From: JBFWUW01 sp050247075
Lineage (GTDB): Bacteria > Planctomycetota > Planctomycetia > Pirellulales > JBFWUW01
Direction of reading: 5' to 3'
Assembly (NCBI GenBank): GCA_050247075.1
Contig: JBFWUW010000002.1
Span: 160,228 to 224,227 of the forward strand
Length of the DNA stretch: 64,000 nucleotides
A program made the position numbers and the translations under genes. The notes beneath the pieces are model-generated. The model searched no databases. It was not told where the DNA came from and saw only the letters and a program-made list of their open reading frames with translations. Position 1 is the stretch's first letter. Each line of letters starts with the position of its first letter. This document shows, piece by piece, positions 1-8,764 of the stretch.

Positions 1-52
1 ACTGCTCAAACGTATCGACCGCAAGACTCCCTGCGTTGGCGTGATGGAATAG
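1..52 (+). CDS. 3' end of a CDS, probably malonyl-CoA:ACP transacylase
   Basis: Reading frame 2 gives a short tail, LLKRIDRKTPCVGVME, ending at a TAG at 50-52. This resembles the C-terminus of FabD proteins, and fabD commonly lies directly upstream of fabG, which follows here after a REP pair. Only 16 residues are visible, so the name is an inference from the tail and the neighbour. Confidence 0.4.
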   Translation, partial: LLKRIDRKTPCVGVME

Positions 53-69
53 CCGTTTAATCCGTATCC

Positions 70-142
70 TGTAGGAGGCGATTCCATCGCCGATTGATTG
101 GCATGGCGGCGTTCCATATCGGCGATGGAATCGCCTCCTACA
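70..142. repeat. REP pair in inverted orientation (BIME-like)
   Basis: Two perfect 25-bp inverted copies (70-94 and 118-142) of a unit with a TGTAGGA head followed by stem GGCGAT, loop TCC, stem ATCGCC. It lies between the probable fabD end and fabG. Copies recur at about 4.4, 39.2, 57.0 and 61.6 kb, with stem variants at 17.8, 36.6 and 51.3 kb. Confidence 0.9.
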
Positions 143-166
143 TAATTCCCCTGGAGAATGACTGAC

Positions 167-943
167 ATGGCCGCTGCTCCCGCTAACGCCCCCATTATTA
201 CCGCCGATCTATCGGGGCAAGTCGCCTTGGTCACGGGTGCATCGCGCGGGTTGGGCCGGGCGATTGCCCAATCGCTGGCCCGCTGCGGTGCCCGCGTCGG
301 ATGTGTGGCCCGCAACGCCGAAAAACTGGCCGAAACCGTGGCGTTGATCACCGCCGCCGGTGGCCAGGCCGATGCACTGGAGTGCGATGTCACCAACGGC
401 GAGAGCGTACAAAAACTGGTCGAGGACGTGGCGGAAAACTGGGGCGGCCTGCACATCATGGTCAACAATGCCGGCATCACCCGCGATACCTTGCTTCCGC
501 GGATGAGCGACGAACAGTGGGATGAAGTCATCCTCACCAACTTGCGCGGTACGTTCTTGTTCACCCGCGCCGCCACGCGCGTGATGATGAGTGCCCGTTA
601 CGGACGGGTGATCAACATCAGCAGCGTGTCGGGCCACACGGGCAACCCAGGCCAGGCCAACTACTCGGCCTCCAAGGCGGGTATGATCGGCTTTACGAAA
701 ACCGTGGCCAAGGAATTGGCCGGCCGCAAGGTGACGGTAAATGCCGTGGCCCCCGGCTTTATCGAGACCGAAATGACCGCCGTGCTGGGCGACCTGATCA
801 AAGACGAAGCCAAGAAACGCATTCCCGCCAAGCGCCTGGGCCAACCCGAGGACATCGCAGAGGCCGTGCTGTTCTTGGCCAGCCCCGCGGCCAGTTATAT
901 CACGGGGCAAACGTTGACGGTCGATGGCGGGATGACCTGCTGA
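167..943 (+). CDS. fabG: 3-oxoacyl-ACP reductase (SDR family)
   Basis: Classical short-chain dehydrogenase of about 258 residues that should reduce 3-oxoacyl-ACP with NADPH in fatty acid elongation, in the cytoplasm. Visible are the nucleotide motif TGASRGLG (about residues 23-30), NNAG near 100, a catalytic serine in NISS near 152, Tyr166-x3-Lys170 in YSASK, and the family-typical C-terminus ITGQTLTVDGG. An ATG at 158 is also in frame, but GGAG at 153-156 is only one base from it and 10 bases from the ATG at 167, so 167 is preferred. The preceding fragment looks like fabD, which supports FabG over a generic SDR. It converges on a minus-strand sulfotransferase 22 bp downstream. Confidence 0.9.
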   Translation: MAAAPANAPIITADLSGQVALVTGASRGLGRAIAQSLARCGARVGCVARNAEKLAETVALITAAGGQADALECDVTNGESVQKLVEDVAENWGGLHIMVNNAGITRDTLLPRMSDEQWDEVILTNLRGTFLFTRAATRVMMSARYGRVINISSVSGHTGNPGQANYSASKAGMIGFTKTVAKELAGRKVTVNAVAPGFIETEMTAVLGDLIKDEAKKRIPAKRLGQPEDIAEAVLFLASPAASYITGQTLTVDGGMTC

Positions 944-965
944 GCAGGGAGTTCTCAGTGAAGTC

Positions 966-2339
966 CTATGCCCGCGTCTCTTGAACTTCGGGCTTGGTGG
1001 CTGTTCCATGGCACCATTCGATATATTCCGCCAGCCGCGCGTTGAGTTTGGGCACGTCAACGCCTAGTTGCGCGAGCGAGCGGTCCACCAGGTAGTTGGT
1101 TCGCTGCCGGGGACCATGCTCGGTAGGGACATGTGGCGGCAGCACGTCGGAATCGAAGCACTCGGCGTAGACTTTTTTCATGGTCCCTTCCAGGTCGCGA
1201 ATGTAATCCTGGAAGAACAGAACACACTTCCGTGGTCCGGCGGGGTCGCGATACCAGGCCATTTCCAGCTCGCTGTATTCGGCTTCCGACTCCAGCAGAA
1301 AGGGGACGAGCCAGTTCCACGGAGTCGGTCCCAGGCCCAGCAAGGGGGGCGCAACCCGCAAGAAATTGATGCTGCTTTGCAGCCGCGGTACCGGATCGCG
1401 AATGAGCGCCAAGAAGCGGGCGTCTGGGAAGCGGGCCGCCAGCGCCGGGGCCGAGGCGAGAAAATGTCCCTTGACCATCAGCCGCCGGGGCTGGCCACTG
1501 GCAGCCGGCCCGGCAAAGTGCAGCGTTTTCTTGCCGATCGCATCGACAAACGCCACAAAGTCCTGTTCCCACAATGGCCGCTGGTGCGGCTGCAGCTTTC
1601 GCAGCGAGAAGTCTTGCAGCATCATCTCGGGCCCCAGCATCGTGGAGAGCTCGATCAGATGGCGGCCATACAGACCCATTTCAATCGTATCGGTGCGAAA
1701 GGGATCCATTTCATGCCGTTGCAGAAAGGCCGGCGGCATGGTGCCGTGCATGATTTTGCGGACCCGTTCGGCGGACATCACCCTGCCCAATGTGCAGCGA
1801 GACAGCCTCCAGAGCCATTCGAATGGAAACTGCACCTGTAACACCGACGGCGCAACGACATGGGGGTCGTCCTCCAGGTATCGCGCAAGTTGCGTGCTTC
1901 CGCTGCGGGCCGCGCTGATCTCAAACAGCGGCTGAATAATCTCCGTCTGCCGCCAGGCCCGTCTAAAGATCGCCGCATCCAAATACCAGCACAGGCCCCA
2001 CAGGGGCGCAAGCGAAAAGGTTCGCAGCAAATTCAACAGGCCGGCATAACGGCGTGCCCATGAAAGCCCCGGCGGAGGCGGAGCCGCTGTCAATATGAGG
2101 CCAAGATACCGCCCGAATTGCCGCCAAGATGGCGTAATGGGCGGGCGGCCCCACAGGCAACGCGGCACTAAATAAAACGGCCAAGCAGTCAGACCCACCA
2201 CCAGTGCGGCGGCGGCGAGCAGGTGCAACAACAGCAGTTGACCGGCGAAAGCGAATCCCCGCGGCGCGGACGAGGCGGGTTCGCCCGGGATTGTTTCAGG
2301 GATCTCCACGCGGTTAACTGGCATCGCCATCTTGGGCAC
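966..2339 (-). CDS. Membrane-anchored sulfotransferase family protein
   Basis: About 457 residues. The N-terminal 70 residues hold a strongly hydrophobic segment (LLLLHLLAAAALVVGL) that should anchor the protein. The PAPS 5'-phosphosulfate loop appears as SARSGSTQLARYL near residue 145, and the 3'-phosphate motif as FLALIRDPVPRLQSS near 315. Sulfotransferases move sulfate from PAPS to hydroxyl or amino groups, and planctomycetes carry many; the acceptor cannot be deduced. The called start is GTG at 2339, with in-frame ATGs at 2330 and 2324 and no clear ribosome site for any. It appears to be a single-gene unit. Confidence 0.8.
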   Translation of the reverse strand: MPKMAMPVNRVEIPETIPGEPASSAPRGFAFAGQLLLLHLLAAAALVVGLTAWPFYLVPRCLWGRPPITPSWRQFGRYLGLILTAAPPPPGLSWARRYAGLLNLLRTFSLAPLWGLCWYLDAAIFRRAWRQTEIIQPLFEISAARSGSTQLARYLEDDPHVVAPSVLQVQFPFEWLWRLSRCTLGRVMSAERVRKIMHGTMPPAFLQRHEMDPFRTDTIEMGLYGRHLIELSTMLGPEMMLQDFSLRKLQPHQRPLWEQDFVAFVDAIGKKTLHFAGPAASGQPRRLMVKGHFLASAPALAARFPDARFLALIRDPVPRLQSSINFLRVAPPLLGLGPTPWNWLVPFLLESEAEYSELEMAWYRDPAGPRKCVLFFQDYIRDLEGTMKKVYAECFDSDVLPPHVPTEHGPRQRTNYLVDRSLAQLGVDVPKLNARLAEYIEWCHGTATKPEVQETRA

Positions 2340-2527
2340 TCAAGGTGCATGTCGTTGCCGCGTCATTCGCCGCAACGCCAGCGAAGCCATTCGACATCAA
2401 TGGCTGTTCCGCCATCATACCGCCCGCATCGACTTCCGCGAAGCAACGAGTAACGGAATTTTGCGCGTATACTGATGCACTTTACTGGCATTTACGTGCT
2501 CGCCACAAGGCGGCCAACCAAGCGCTC

Positions 2528-3538
2528 TTACGGCAAGCGATAGACCAGAAACAGCGCACCAAGGACGACCAGAATTACCAACCAGGCGTCTGGTTCCACG
2601 AACTTGCGGCGGCGTTCAACCCGGTAGAGTTGCCCCATCACGGTGATGCAGGTGCAGATGATTACGGAGAGGCATGTCACCAAGTGCGACGGAGCGAGTG
2701 CCGGATAGAGCGGACCATCGTGCAGCATGTCCAACGGCACGAACAAGATGATGTTAAAGGCGTTGCTGCCAAAGACATTGCCGACCGCCAGATCGAACGC
2801 TTTGAGCCGGATCGCCGCCAGCGACGACACCAGTTCCGGCAAGGACGTACATAGCGCGACCAGCGTTGTACCGACAAACGTATTGCCAAGGCCGCTCAGT
2901 TCGGCCAACTTGGATGCCGTGTGCGCCAGCCTGGGACCGATGAAGAACAGCACGGCGGCGGCCAGCGCGAAGCCGACGATGGGCTGCCACAACGGCGGCA
3001 GTTTGTGAGCCTGCTCCTCGCCGGGGGGCAGGGCTTCCTTGGCCGCGCTGGCCGCCAGCCGTTGGTCCAAGAAGACCACGCGAACACCCAACAGGTACAA
3101 GGCCAGAATACCCCATGTGGGCAAGCCGGCACCGAGGAATCGCGGGAATTCGATCCGAGAGGCCGTCAAAATGGCCATGCCGACAAAGGCCGTCAGCGTC
3201 ACGCTTAACATGCCCGACAGCGCGTGTCCGGCGGCCTCGCGGGACAGCATCTTGCCGCGCGAGTAGTTGGTCAGGTCCAGCAGAGCCAAGATCAGCAGGT
3301 TCATCAGACTGCTACCCAGCAGATCGCCAGCCGCCAAATTCGGCAAGCCCATCCGTACCGCGGTGATATCGACGGTCAGTTCCGGCAGCGACGTTGCGCC
3401 GGCCAGCAGCACCGAACCGACCAGCAACCTCCCCAGGCCGGTGATCTCGGCGATTTGATCGGCGAATCGCGACAACAGCGAACCAATGCCGACGATGGCC
3501 GCCGCCAGCAGCAAAAACTCACCCGACAAAAGCCACAT
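2528..3538 (-). CDS. Sodium/calcium exchanger family membrane protein
   Basis: A 336-residue integral membrane protein with about ten hydrophobic segments and the internal duplication of the cation/Ca2+ antiporter (CaCA) superfamily. The two alpha repeats show LLAGATSLPELTVD near residue 45 and TTLVALCTSLPELVSS near 220, each followed by a GN/GS helix (GDLLGSSLMN and GNVFGSNAFN). It probably exchanges Ca2+ or another cation for Na+ or K+ across the cytoplasmic membrane, as YrbG-like proteins are thought to do. It starts 12 bp after the universal stress protein stop codon, so the two are probably co-transcribed. Confidence 0.88.
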   Translation of the reverse strand: MWLLSGEFLLLAAAIVGIGSLLSRFADQIAEITGLGRLLVGSVLLAGATSLPELTVDITAVRMGLPNLAAGDLLGSSLMNLLILALLDLTNYSRGKMLSREAAGHALSGMLSVTLTAFVGMAILTASRIEFPRFLGAGLPTWGILALYLLGVRVVFLDQRLAASAAKEALPPGEEQAHKLPPLWQPIVGFALAAAVLFFIGPRLAHTASKLAELSGLGNTFVGTTLVALCTSLPELVSSLAAIRLKAFDLAVGNVFGSNAFNIILFVPLDMLHDGPLYPALAPSHLVTCLSVIICTCITVMGQLYRVERRRKFVEPDAWLVILVVLGALFLVYRLP

Positions 3539-3550
3539 GCGCGGTTGGTT

Positions 3551-4384
3551 CTAGTGAGAGACAAAGACGGGGATATCCGCGCGATTCAGCACATGCCGAG
3601 TGACCGAGCCGAAAAAGAACTCGCGCACCGACGATTGGCCATACACGCCAATCGCCAGCATACCAGCTTGAAGCTGCTGGCAATGGTCCAGGATCTGGGC
3701 TCCGACATTGCCAGACTCGCGGGCCGGGTGCGCCACGGCCGGGATATCGTGTGAAAGCAGAAAGCGGGCGGCCTGCTCGACCAGCCGCTGGGCATCGTCA
3801 AAGCAATCATGAATGCTTAATAGATGCACCGTGCGTCCCTTGGCCAATCCCGACAGGGCAAAAAGCTGCAAAGCCCTGGCCGCCTGGGGACTGCCATCGC
3901 AGGCAATCACCATGTTGCGTCTCGCCGTTCGCCCGCCCGTGGGAAAGACAATCGCCGGGCGTACGGAATGCTTGAGGGCCGCGTGCAGGGGAGAGGCTGG
4001 ATTCAGGCTATCGTCCGATGACTTCGACCGGTAGCGCAGCAGCACCACGTCGGCGGCTTGCTGGGCATCGAGCATCGCATCGACCAGGCTCCCCTCGATC
4101 ATCGAGCTACTGTGCGGAATGCCGCGCGATTGGCACAAGTGGGCGAATTCGCTCAACGATGCGTCGGCGGCGGCACGCGTTTTCTCCAGCAAGTCGCGGT
4201 CGCGCTCGGCCCGGAAGCCGCCCGCCCCCAGCGGAACCAGTTCACTTGGCACGACCAGGCTTTCGTCCACCACCGCTACGCCGTGTACCGACCACTCTTG
4301 TTCGCCCGCCAGTTCCAGCAGGCATTCCCAGGTCGATTCTCCGGTGCAACCGGGCTTGATGCCTGCCACGGCTGAGCGAAACAT
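3551..4384 (-). CDS. Universal stress protein, tandem Usp domains
   Basis: A 277-residue protein with two Usp-like halves. The C-terminal half has a clear nucleotide-binding signature, G-x2-G-x9-G-S (GVYGQSSVREFFFGSV, about residues 245-260). The N-terminal half, with VVLLRYRSK at the same place, lacks the glycines and is probably structural. Start ATG at 4384 has an AGGAGGA-type site just upstream. It heads a two-gene unit with the cation exchanger, suggesting a role in ion or membrane stress; that link is inferred from position only. Confidence 0.85.
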   Translation of the reverse strand: MFRSAVAGIKPGCTGESTWECLLELAGEQEWSVHGVAVVDESLVVPSELVPLGAGGFRAERDRDLLEKTRAAADASLSEFAHLCQSRGIPHSSSMIEGSLVDAMLDAQQAADVVLLRYRSKSSDDSLNPASPLHAALKHSVRPAIVFPTGGRTARRNMVIACDGSPQAARALQLFALSGLAKGRTVHLLSIHDCFDDAQRLVEQAARFLLSHDIPAVAHPARESGNVGAQILDHCQQLQAGMLAIGVYGQSSVREFFFGSVTRHVLNRADIPVFVSH

Positions 4385-4426
4385 GATGCGTCCTCCTGAA
4401 ATTGGTTTGCCAGCCGAACCTTATTT

Positions 4427-4494
4427 TAGGAGGCGATTCCATCGCCGATTGACACGGCACAACACGCGGCCATCGGCGATGGAATCGCCTCCTA
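4427..4494. repeat. REP pair in inverted orientation (BIME-like)
   Basis: Two perfect 23-bp arms, 4427-4449 and 4472-4494, identical in sequence to the pair at 70-142, with an unrelated 22-bp spacer. It sits between the PPOX gene end and the universal stress protein start. Confidence 0.9.
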
Positions 4495-4562
4495 CAAACA
4501 AGGGGAATCGCCTTCTGACAAAAAGCAACAATCGTGCCAGCATTATCGCGCGCCAGCCGAAA

Positions 4563-5198
4563 TCAATACAATCGTTTGGCGTATGATTCTTCTATCGCTT
4601 GTTGCAGTGATTCCACCGACTGCCCTTGCAGCGCGGTCTGATCCGCCAGGATCTCGGCGAAACAGGGAAGCGCGGACTTTTGGCGGTTGGCCGTGGCATC
4701 CCACAAGCGCGAGCGGATCAGAGCCTTGCCGCACTGCAAGTAGCATTCCTCAACCTCCACTCCAATCGCCACTTGCGGAACCTTACCCTGGGCCGCCAGC
4801 GATGCCAACAAGCGGCCATCTTGGCAGACGCAGGCCCGGCCGTTAACGCGCAAGGTTTCCTTCAGGCCAGGAATCATGAACAGCAGCCCAACGCGGCCCG
4901 TTTCAATGATGTTCCGCAGGCTGTCGGCCCGACGGTTGCCGGTTCGCTCCGGTATCGCCAGCGTGCGCGAATCCAACACCTGGGCCACGCCCGGCGCGTC
5001 GCCGCGGGGCGAGACATCGCATCGCCCATCGCGGCCGACGGTTCCCAGCAGCACAAACGGAGATTCAGCGATGAACGCCCTCATATGGCGGTCAAGTTCC
5101 GCCAGTTCTTTCTTGAGGGCCAACTCGCTGGGCGTCCCCAAGACAGCGGCCAGCGCATCGGCGGAGGTTACCAGATCGCCAAATCGTGAAGTGCTCAA
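4563..5198 (-). CDS. PPOX-class FMN-dependent flavoprotein (pyridoxamine 5'-phosphate oxidase fold)
   Basis: 211 residues with a split-barrel flavin fold. The core FVLLGTVGRDGRCDVSPRGD (about residues 48-67), IPERTGNRRADSL, then VGLLFMIPGLKETLRVNGRA is typical of the PPOX subfamily often called DR_2398/MSMEG_1061-like. A C-terminal part, VEECYLQCGKALIRSRLWD, is also characteristic. The substrate is unknown; such proteins are annotated as probable FMN-dependent oxidoreductases. The gene is followed on the minus strand by a REP pair. Confidence 0.8.
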   Translation of the reverse strand: MSTSRFGDLVTSADALAAVLGTPSELALKKELAELDRHMRAFIAESPFVLLGTVGRDGRCDVSPRGDAPGVAQVLDSRTLAIPERTGNRRADSLRNIIETGRVGLLFMIPGLKETLRVNGRACVCQDGRLLASLAAQGKVPQVAIGVEVEECYLQCGKALIRSRLWDATANRQKSALPCFAEILADQTALQGQSVESLQQAIEESYAKRLY

Positions 5199-5315
5199 CC
5201 TGGAATCTCCTGGCCGCCATAGCAGCGGAACAAATAAACCATCGCGCGGCTTGGCACGCGCATCCGCGCAACCGTTTGCTCGCCTGGAAAAACTTCCAGA
5301 CCACTCACGTGCTCA

Positions 5316-6608
5316 CTATTCCACCGGTGTGACGGCCAGGGTGTGCTTGACGGGCACCAGCAAAGTGCGGGCTTCGCGATCGAGCTTTTGCTGGTGAGCC
5401 AACAACCGCTGGCCGACGGTTTGCAACGCGGCCTGCAATTCGGCATCGGCCTTCAACTCCGCCGGAATGCCGCGGAAATTGTTCACGATCTGCTTGATCA
5501 TGTAGGTTTCAAAATTCTGCTTGTTGGCGATGGCACCCAGCAGCTTTTGAAAGCTCTCGTTAAACGGCGTTTGAGTAAACTCGGCCGACAAGTTGATTCC
5601 TTCGGCCAATTGGGCCTTGCTGAACTCCTTGCTCTGGCCGCCCCAAGTTACCTTGGCCTTGGCGGCATTCAGGCCTTGCACTTTGAGCGTGAAACGGTTG
5701 AGTTCCTGGTTGAACGGCAAGAACGGCAGAATGCTGCGGGTGCTATTGGGAGACTTTTCGTCGCCATCGAAACAGAACGGCCAACGGGTGCTTTCCAATT
5801 CGGCCGTGCCGGCTGAACCGCCGGTGATCTTGTGGCCGTCGCTGGCCGTGGAGTCCCCTTGCAGATTGATGGTGATTTCGCCAATTTGGCCGTCCAGACC
5901 TAGCCCCTTGAGAAACGCGTACGCCATCACCAATTGGCCGTTGGGACCAGGGTGAAAGCCATCGCCGCCGCAAACGTTGTAACCCTCGCCCAGCGCGGCC
6001 TGGGACTTGGTCATGGCCTGAATCATGGCATCGTGGACGTTGGCAAACCGCTGCTGGCGCTCCTCGGCCAGGTTGCGGTCGATGTCGCGCAGATGGGCCA
6101 GGTTGTCGTTGTAGGCCTCGTGGGCTGGCAAATCGCCCATTTTTTGCCCTGGCCGAAAGAAGCAAAAATCAACCGCGCCGGGCGAACCGACGACAATCGA
6201 CTTCGCGCCCAGCGCCGTCAGTTTGTCCAACACGCTCCGCATGTTGGCTTCGTAGGTGGCGCCAATCTGCTCTTTCCAAGGCTGGTAGCCGCCGTCGTTC
6301 ATGCCGTAGCACAACGTGACCACGGTAGGGCCAAAGGCCGCCAGGTCGTTTTCCACCCGGCCGTTAAAACCGCCCGCCGTCTCACCGCTCCAACCGTATT
6401 GAAAGACCTTGACATCGGGCACGCCGGAACAGGCCAACAGATAGGCCTCCATGTATTTGCTGTAAATTTTTTGCTCGGTGATCGAGTCCCCCACGATCGC
6501 CACCCGAGCGCCCGGCACGATGGCGGACTTGTCTTGGGCGACCGCTATCCCCGCCAGGTGAATCGACAGCAAAGACATTCCAACCACGGCGAGAAGTCGG
6601 CGAAACAT
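5316..6608 (-). CDS. Secreted SGNH/GDSL-type hydrolase
   Basis: 430 residues with an N-terminal signal peptide (hydrophobic LLAVVGMSLLSIHLAGIAVA, then AQ). Block I is GDSIT at residues 40-44, with the nucleophile serine; a block-III-like GMNDGG lies near 115 and the block V region DGFHPGPNG near 220 carries the Asp and His. These are esterase/deacetylase features, often acting on acylated polysaccharides outside the cytoplasm. The C-terminal 190 residues are less typical. The gene lies between the PPOX gene and a Gfo/Idh/MocA gene on the same strand, but gaps above 100 bp argue against a tight operon. Confidence 0.82.
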   Translation of the reverse strand: MFRRLLAVVGMSLLSIHLAGIAVAQDKSAIVPGARVAIVGDSITEQKIYSKYMEAYLLACSGVPDVKVFQYGWSGETAGGFNGRVENDLAAFGPTVVTLCYGMNDGGYQPWKEQIGATYEANMRSVLDKLTALGAKSIVVGSPGAVDFCFFRPGQKMGDLPAHEAYNDNLAHLRDIDRNLAEERQQRFANVHDAMIQAMTKSQAALGEGYNVCGGDGFHPGPNGQLVMAYAFLKGLGLDGQIGEITINLQGDSTASDGHKITGGSAGTAELESTRWPFCFDGDEKSPNSTRSILPFLPFNQELNRFTLKVQGLNAAKAKVTWGGQSKEFSKAQLAEGINLSAEFTQTPFNESFQKLLGAIANKQNFETYMIKQIVNNFRGIPAELKADAELQAALQTVGQRLLAHQQKLDREARTLLVPVKHTLAVTPVE

Positions 6609-6699
6609 GGGTTACTCCAAGGAAGAAGGGCGATGGAAAATGGCCTGACGGCTATCAAGGGTCGGAAGTAGCTCCTTGGCCGCGCGAATTGTCATCAAA

Positions 6700-6806
6700 C
6701 GATTGCGTTTTGTACGGCCAATAACCCAGGCCGACCAACGGGAAGGCCGAAAGCCATGCATTTTGAAGCGTTCGCACGGGATTGCTATCCAAACGAACCG
6801 CTATAA
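6700..6806 (-). repeat. Dispersed ~107-bp repeat D, copy 1
   Basis: The reverse complement matches 57833-57940 at roughly 85% by eye, sharing TATAGCGGTTCGTTTGGATA and GGCTTTCGGCCTTCCCGTTG. Non-coding, between the SGNH hydrolase and the Gfo/Idh/MocA gene. A more diverged partial relative may lie at about 61125-61225. Confidence 0.8.
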
Positions 6807-6854
6807 AGTGGGTGCCGGGGGTTTAAGGAAAGCCCGCGGCACCCACTGGCGGTT
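6796..6854. terminator. Stem-loop downstream of the Gfo/Idh/MocA gene
   Basis: Nested stem: AACCGC/GCGGTT (796-801/849-854) outside GTGGGTGCCG/CGGCACCCAC (808-817/837-846). It starts 40 bp after the minus-strand stop at 6894. No T-run follows, so termination or 3'-end protection is only probable. It overlaps the edge of repeat D. Confidence 0.5.
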
Positions 6855-6893
6855 GTTAGGGGCAATCGTCAAGCGGCATGACGAAGCCCGAAC

Positions 6894-8231
6894 TTATACA
6901 CGCATAATCTCAAAACCCTTCCGCTGCTCGCGAGCGGCAAAGGCGGCGGCCTGGTCGTCGCCGACGATCTTCTCGGCCGATGGATCCCACTTGATGACCC
7001 GGCCCAGCCGCGCGGCGATGGCCGCCAGATGGCAGGTATTCATCATCTGCACATGGCTGAAGACGTCGGAGATTGGCAGGCCACCTTCGCGGATGCAGCG
7101 GTAGAAGTTGTCCTTGTGCCCCTCGAACTGCTTCCCCTTGTACATGGCTTGCAGGTCTTCGTCGGTGAACTTGCCTTCGTCCCAGTTCTCTTCGATTGGC
7201 TTGCCGGCGATCTTGCCGCGGCTGACGAAGATGCGGCCCTTGCTTCCCTCGAACAGCACGCCATTCTCGCTGGTGCTGTCGATGGTCAGCTCAATGCCGT
7301 TGGCGTACTTGCACTTGATGGCAAACTCGTGCGACGTGTTGTAGCTGTCGTCCTGGGTGGGATAGCCATCCACAAACGGCACCGGGTGCTTGGCGTTGGT
7401 GCCGTCGATCTCCACCGGCCCCATGCCCTCCTTGTCTTGGCCAATGGCCCAGGTGGCCACATCCACGTGGTGCGCGCCCCAGTCGGTGAACTTGCCGCCC
7501 GAGTACTCGTACCACCAGCGGAACTCGTAGTGGCAGCGCTTCTCGCGGTAATCGACCTTGGGCGCCTGGCCCAGCCAAAAATCCCAATCTAATTCCTTGG
7601 GTGCTTCGGCCACGGGGAACGGGCCGCCGGTCGGGCTGCCGTTGATGCCGACCGTAATCTTCTCGATATCGCCCAGCAGGCCCTTTTGCACCATGTTGAT
7701 GGCCCGCAGAAAACGGTCTTTGTCGCTGCGCTGCTGCGTGCCGATGAAGAATATCTTGTCCTGGTGCTTCTTGCAGGCGTTGCGGATGAGTTGGTTTTCC
7801 TCCAACGTTAGCGTCAGCGGCTTTTGGCAGAAGACGTGCTTGCCCGCCTCCAAGGCTTCGATGGCGATCTTGACGTGCCAATGGTCGGGCGTGACCACGC
7901 TGACCACGTCGATATCCTTGCGCTCCAGCACCTTGCGGTAGTCGCCATAGGAGTCAGCCTTGCCCTTGCCGATTTTTTCGTCGTACTTGGCCCGTTCGGC
8001 ATGGCCGCTGTCAACATCGCACACCGCCACGATATCTCCAAAGTTGGCGTGGCCGTGGGCGTCGCCGGTCCCCATGCTCCCCACGCCGATGCAGCCAATT
8101 TGCGGGCGGTCATTCGCCGCCAGATTGGCGAAGGCCCGGGGGCTAGACATGACATAAGGCACAATACCCGCGGCGGCGGCGGCGGCCGTCGACTTCTTCA
8201 GAAAATCTCGTCGTGTGGTCTGGTTGCTCAT
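6894..8231 (-). CDS. Gfo/Idh/MocA family oxidoreductase with Tat leader
   Basis: 445 residues beginning with a twin-arginine leader (TTRRDFLKK, an Ala-rich stretch, cut probably after SSPRAFA). A Rossmann domain follows with IGCIGVGSMGTGDAH near residue 45, CDVDSGHAERA near 75, and the family motif CQKPLTLT (EKP equivalent) near 140; the C-terminal domain includes WWYEYSGGKFTDWGAHHVD. The family oxidises or reduces sugars and related compounds with NAD(P); secreted versions are greatly expanded in planctomycetes. The substrate is not predictable. It follows the moaD-like gene by 151 bp and may be separately transcribed. Confidence 0.9.
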   Translation of the reverse strand: MSNQTTRRDFLKKSTAAAAAAGIVPYVMSSPRAFANLAANDRPQIGCIGVGSMGTGDAHGHANFGDIVAVCDVDSGHAERAKYDEKIGKGKADSYGDYRKVLERKDIDVVSVVTPDHWHVKIAIEALEAGKHVFCQKPLTLTLEENQLIRNACKKHQDKIFFIGTQQRSDKDRFLRAINMVQKGLLGDIEKITVGINGSPTGGPFPVAEAPKELDWDFWLGQAPKVDYREKRCHYEFRWWYEYSGGKFTDWGAHHVDVATWAIGQDKEGMGPVEIDGTNAKHPVPFVDGYPTQDDSYNTSHEFAIKCKYANGIELTIDSTSENGVLFEGSKGRIFVSRGKIAGKPIEENWDEGKFTDEDLQAMYKGKQFEGHKDNFYRCIREGGLPISDVFSHVQMMNTCHLAAIAARLGRVIKWDPSAEKIVGDDQAAAFAAREQRKGFEIMRV

Positions 8232-8382
8232 GGCGGAACTCTCGATGTTTGAAAAGCGGAAGAAGGATGGCCAAGGCGAGAATCTCGCCGCGCGTTTCGC
8301 CGGGCAGCCCTGGCCAGCGGCCCTCCATGATACTTGGCGGGCGGCCGGACTGGCAAATAAGGCGGCCAGAAAAAGCCCTTCG

Positions 8383-8646
8383 CTAGCCGCCGCCGATAGC
8401 CGGCAAGATGTGAATCTCGCTGGCGGGCCCGACCTTAGCTAGCAGCCCCCGCGATGTGACCACGCCATCAATCGATACAGCCAGGCCCGGTGCAATGCGG
8501 TCCTCCACGACCAGTCGCGCGGCAATACCGGGGTGCAAGTCCTCCAACGCCCGCAATACCTGGCGCAAAGTCTCGCCTGTCACGGCAATATGCGCCAGTC
8601 CGCCGGTAAGGTCGCGCATTTGCGGCGGAATATGGATGGTAGGCAT
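8383..8646 (-). CDS. MoaD/ThiS-family sulfur carrier protein
   Basis: An 87-residue beta-grasp protein ending in Gly-Gly-Gly, the site adenylated and thiocarboxylated in MoaD and ThiS. It begins PTIHIPPQMRDLTGG and contains VSIDGVV and KVGPASEIHILPAIGGG, typical of the MoaD type. Just downstream of a molybdenum hydroxylase large subunit, a role in molybdopterin sulfur transfer or cofactor delivery is plausible. Other cofactor genes are not in the window. Confidence 0.8.
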   Translation of the reverse strand: MPTIHIPPQMRDLTGGLAHIAVTGETLRQVLRALEDLHPGIAARLVVEDRIAPGLAVSIDGVVTSRGLLAKVGPASEIHILPAIGGG

Positions 8647-8662
8647 GGGGTGGAGAGCTTTT

Positions 8663-8756
8663 AGTTGTCAGTTATCCGTTGTCAGTCTTTCCAGGGCGGA
8701 TTTCCCTCAAAAGAACAGGCCCGCCAGTTCTAACTGCAAACTGAAAACTGACAACT
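8663..8756. repeat. Inverted pair of heptanucleotide arrays
   Basis: At 8663-8690 the heptads are AGTTGTC/AGTTATC-like, and at 8732-8756 AACTGCA/AACTGAA/AACTGAC. The second is close to the reverse complement of the first. It fills the spacer between the molybdenum hydroxylase large subunit stop and moaD. Confidence 0.75.
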
Positions 8757-8764
8757 TCCTCCCC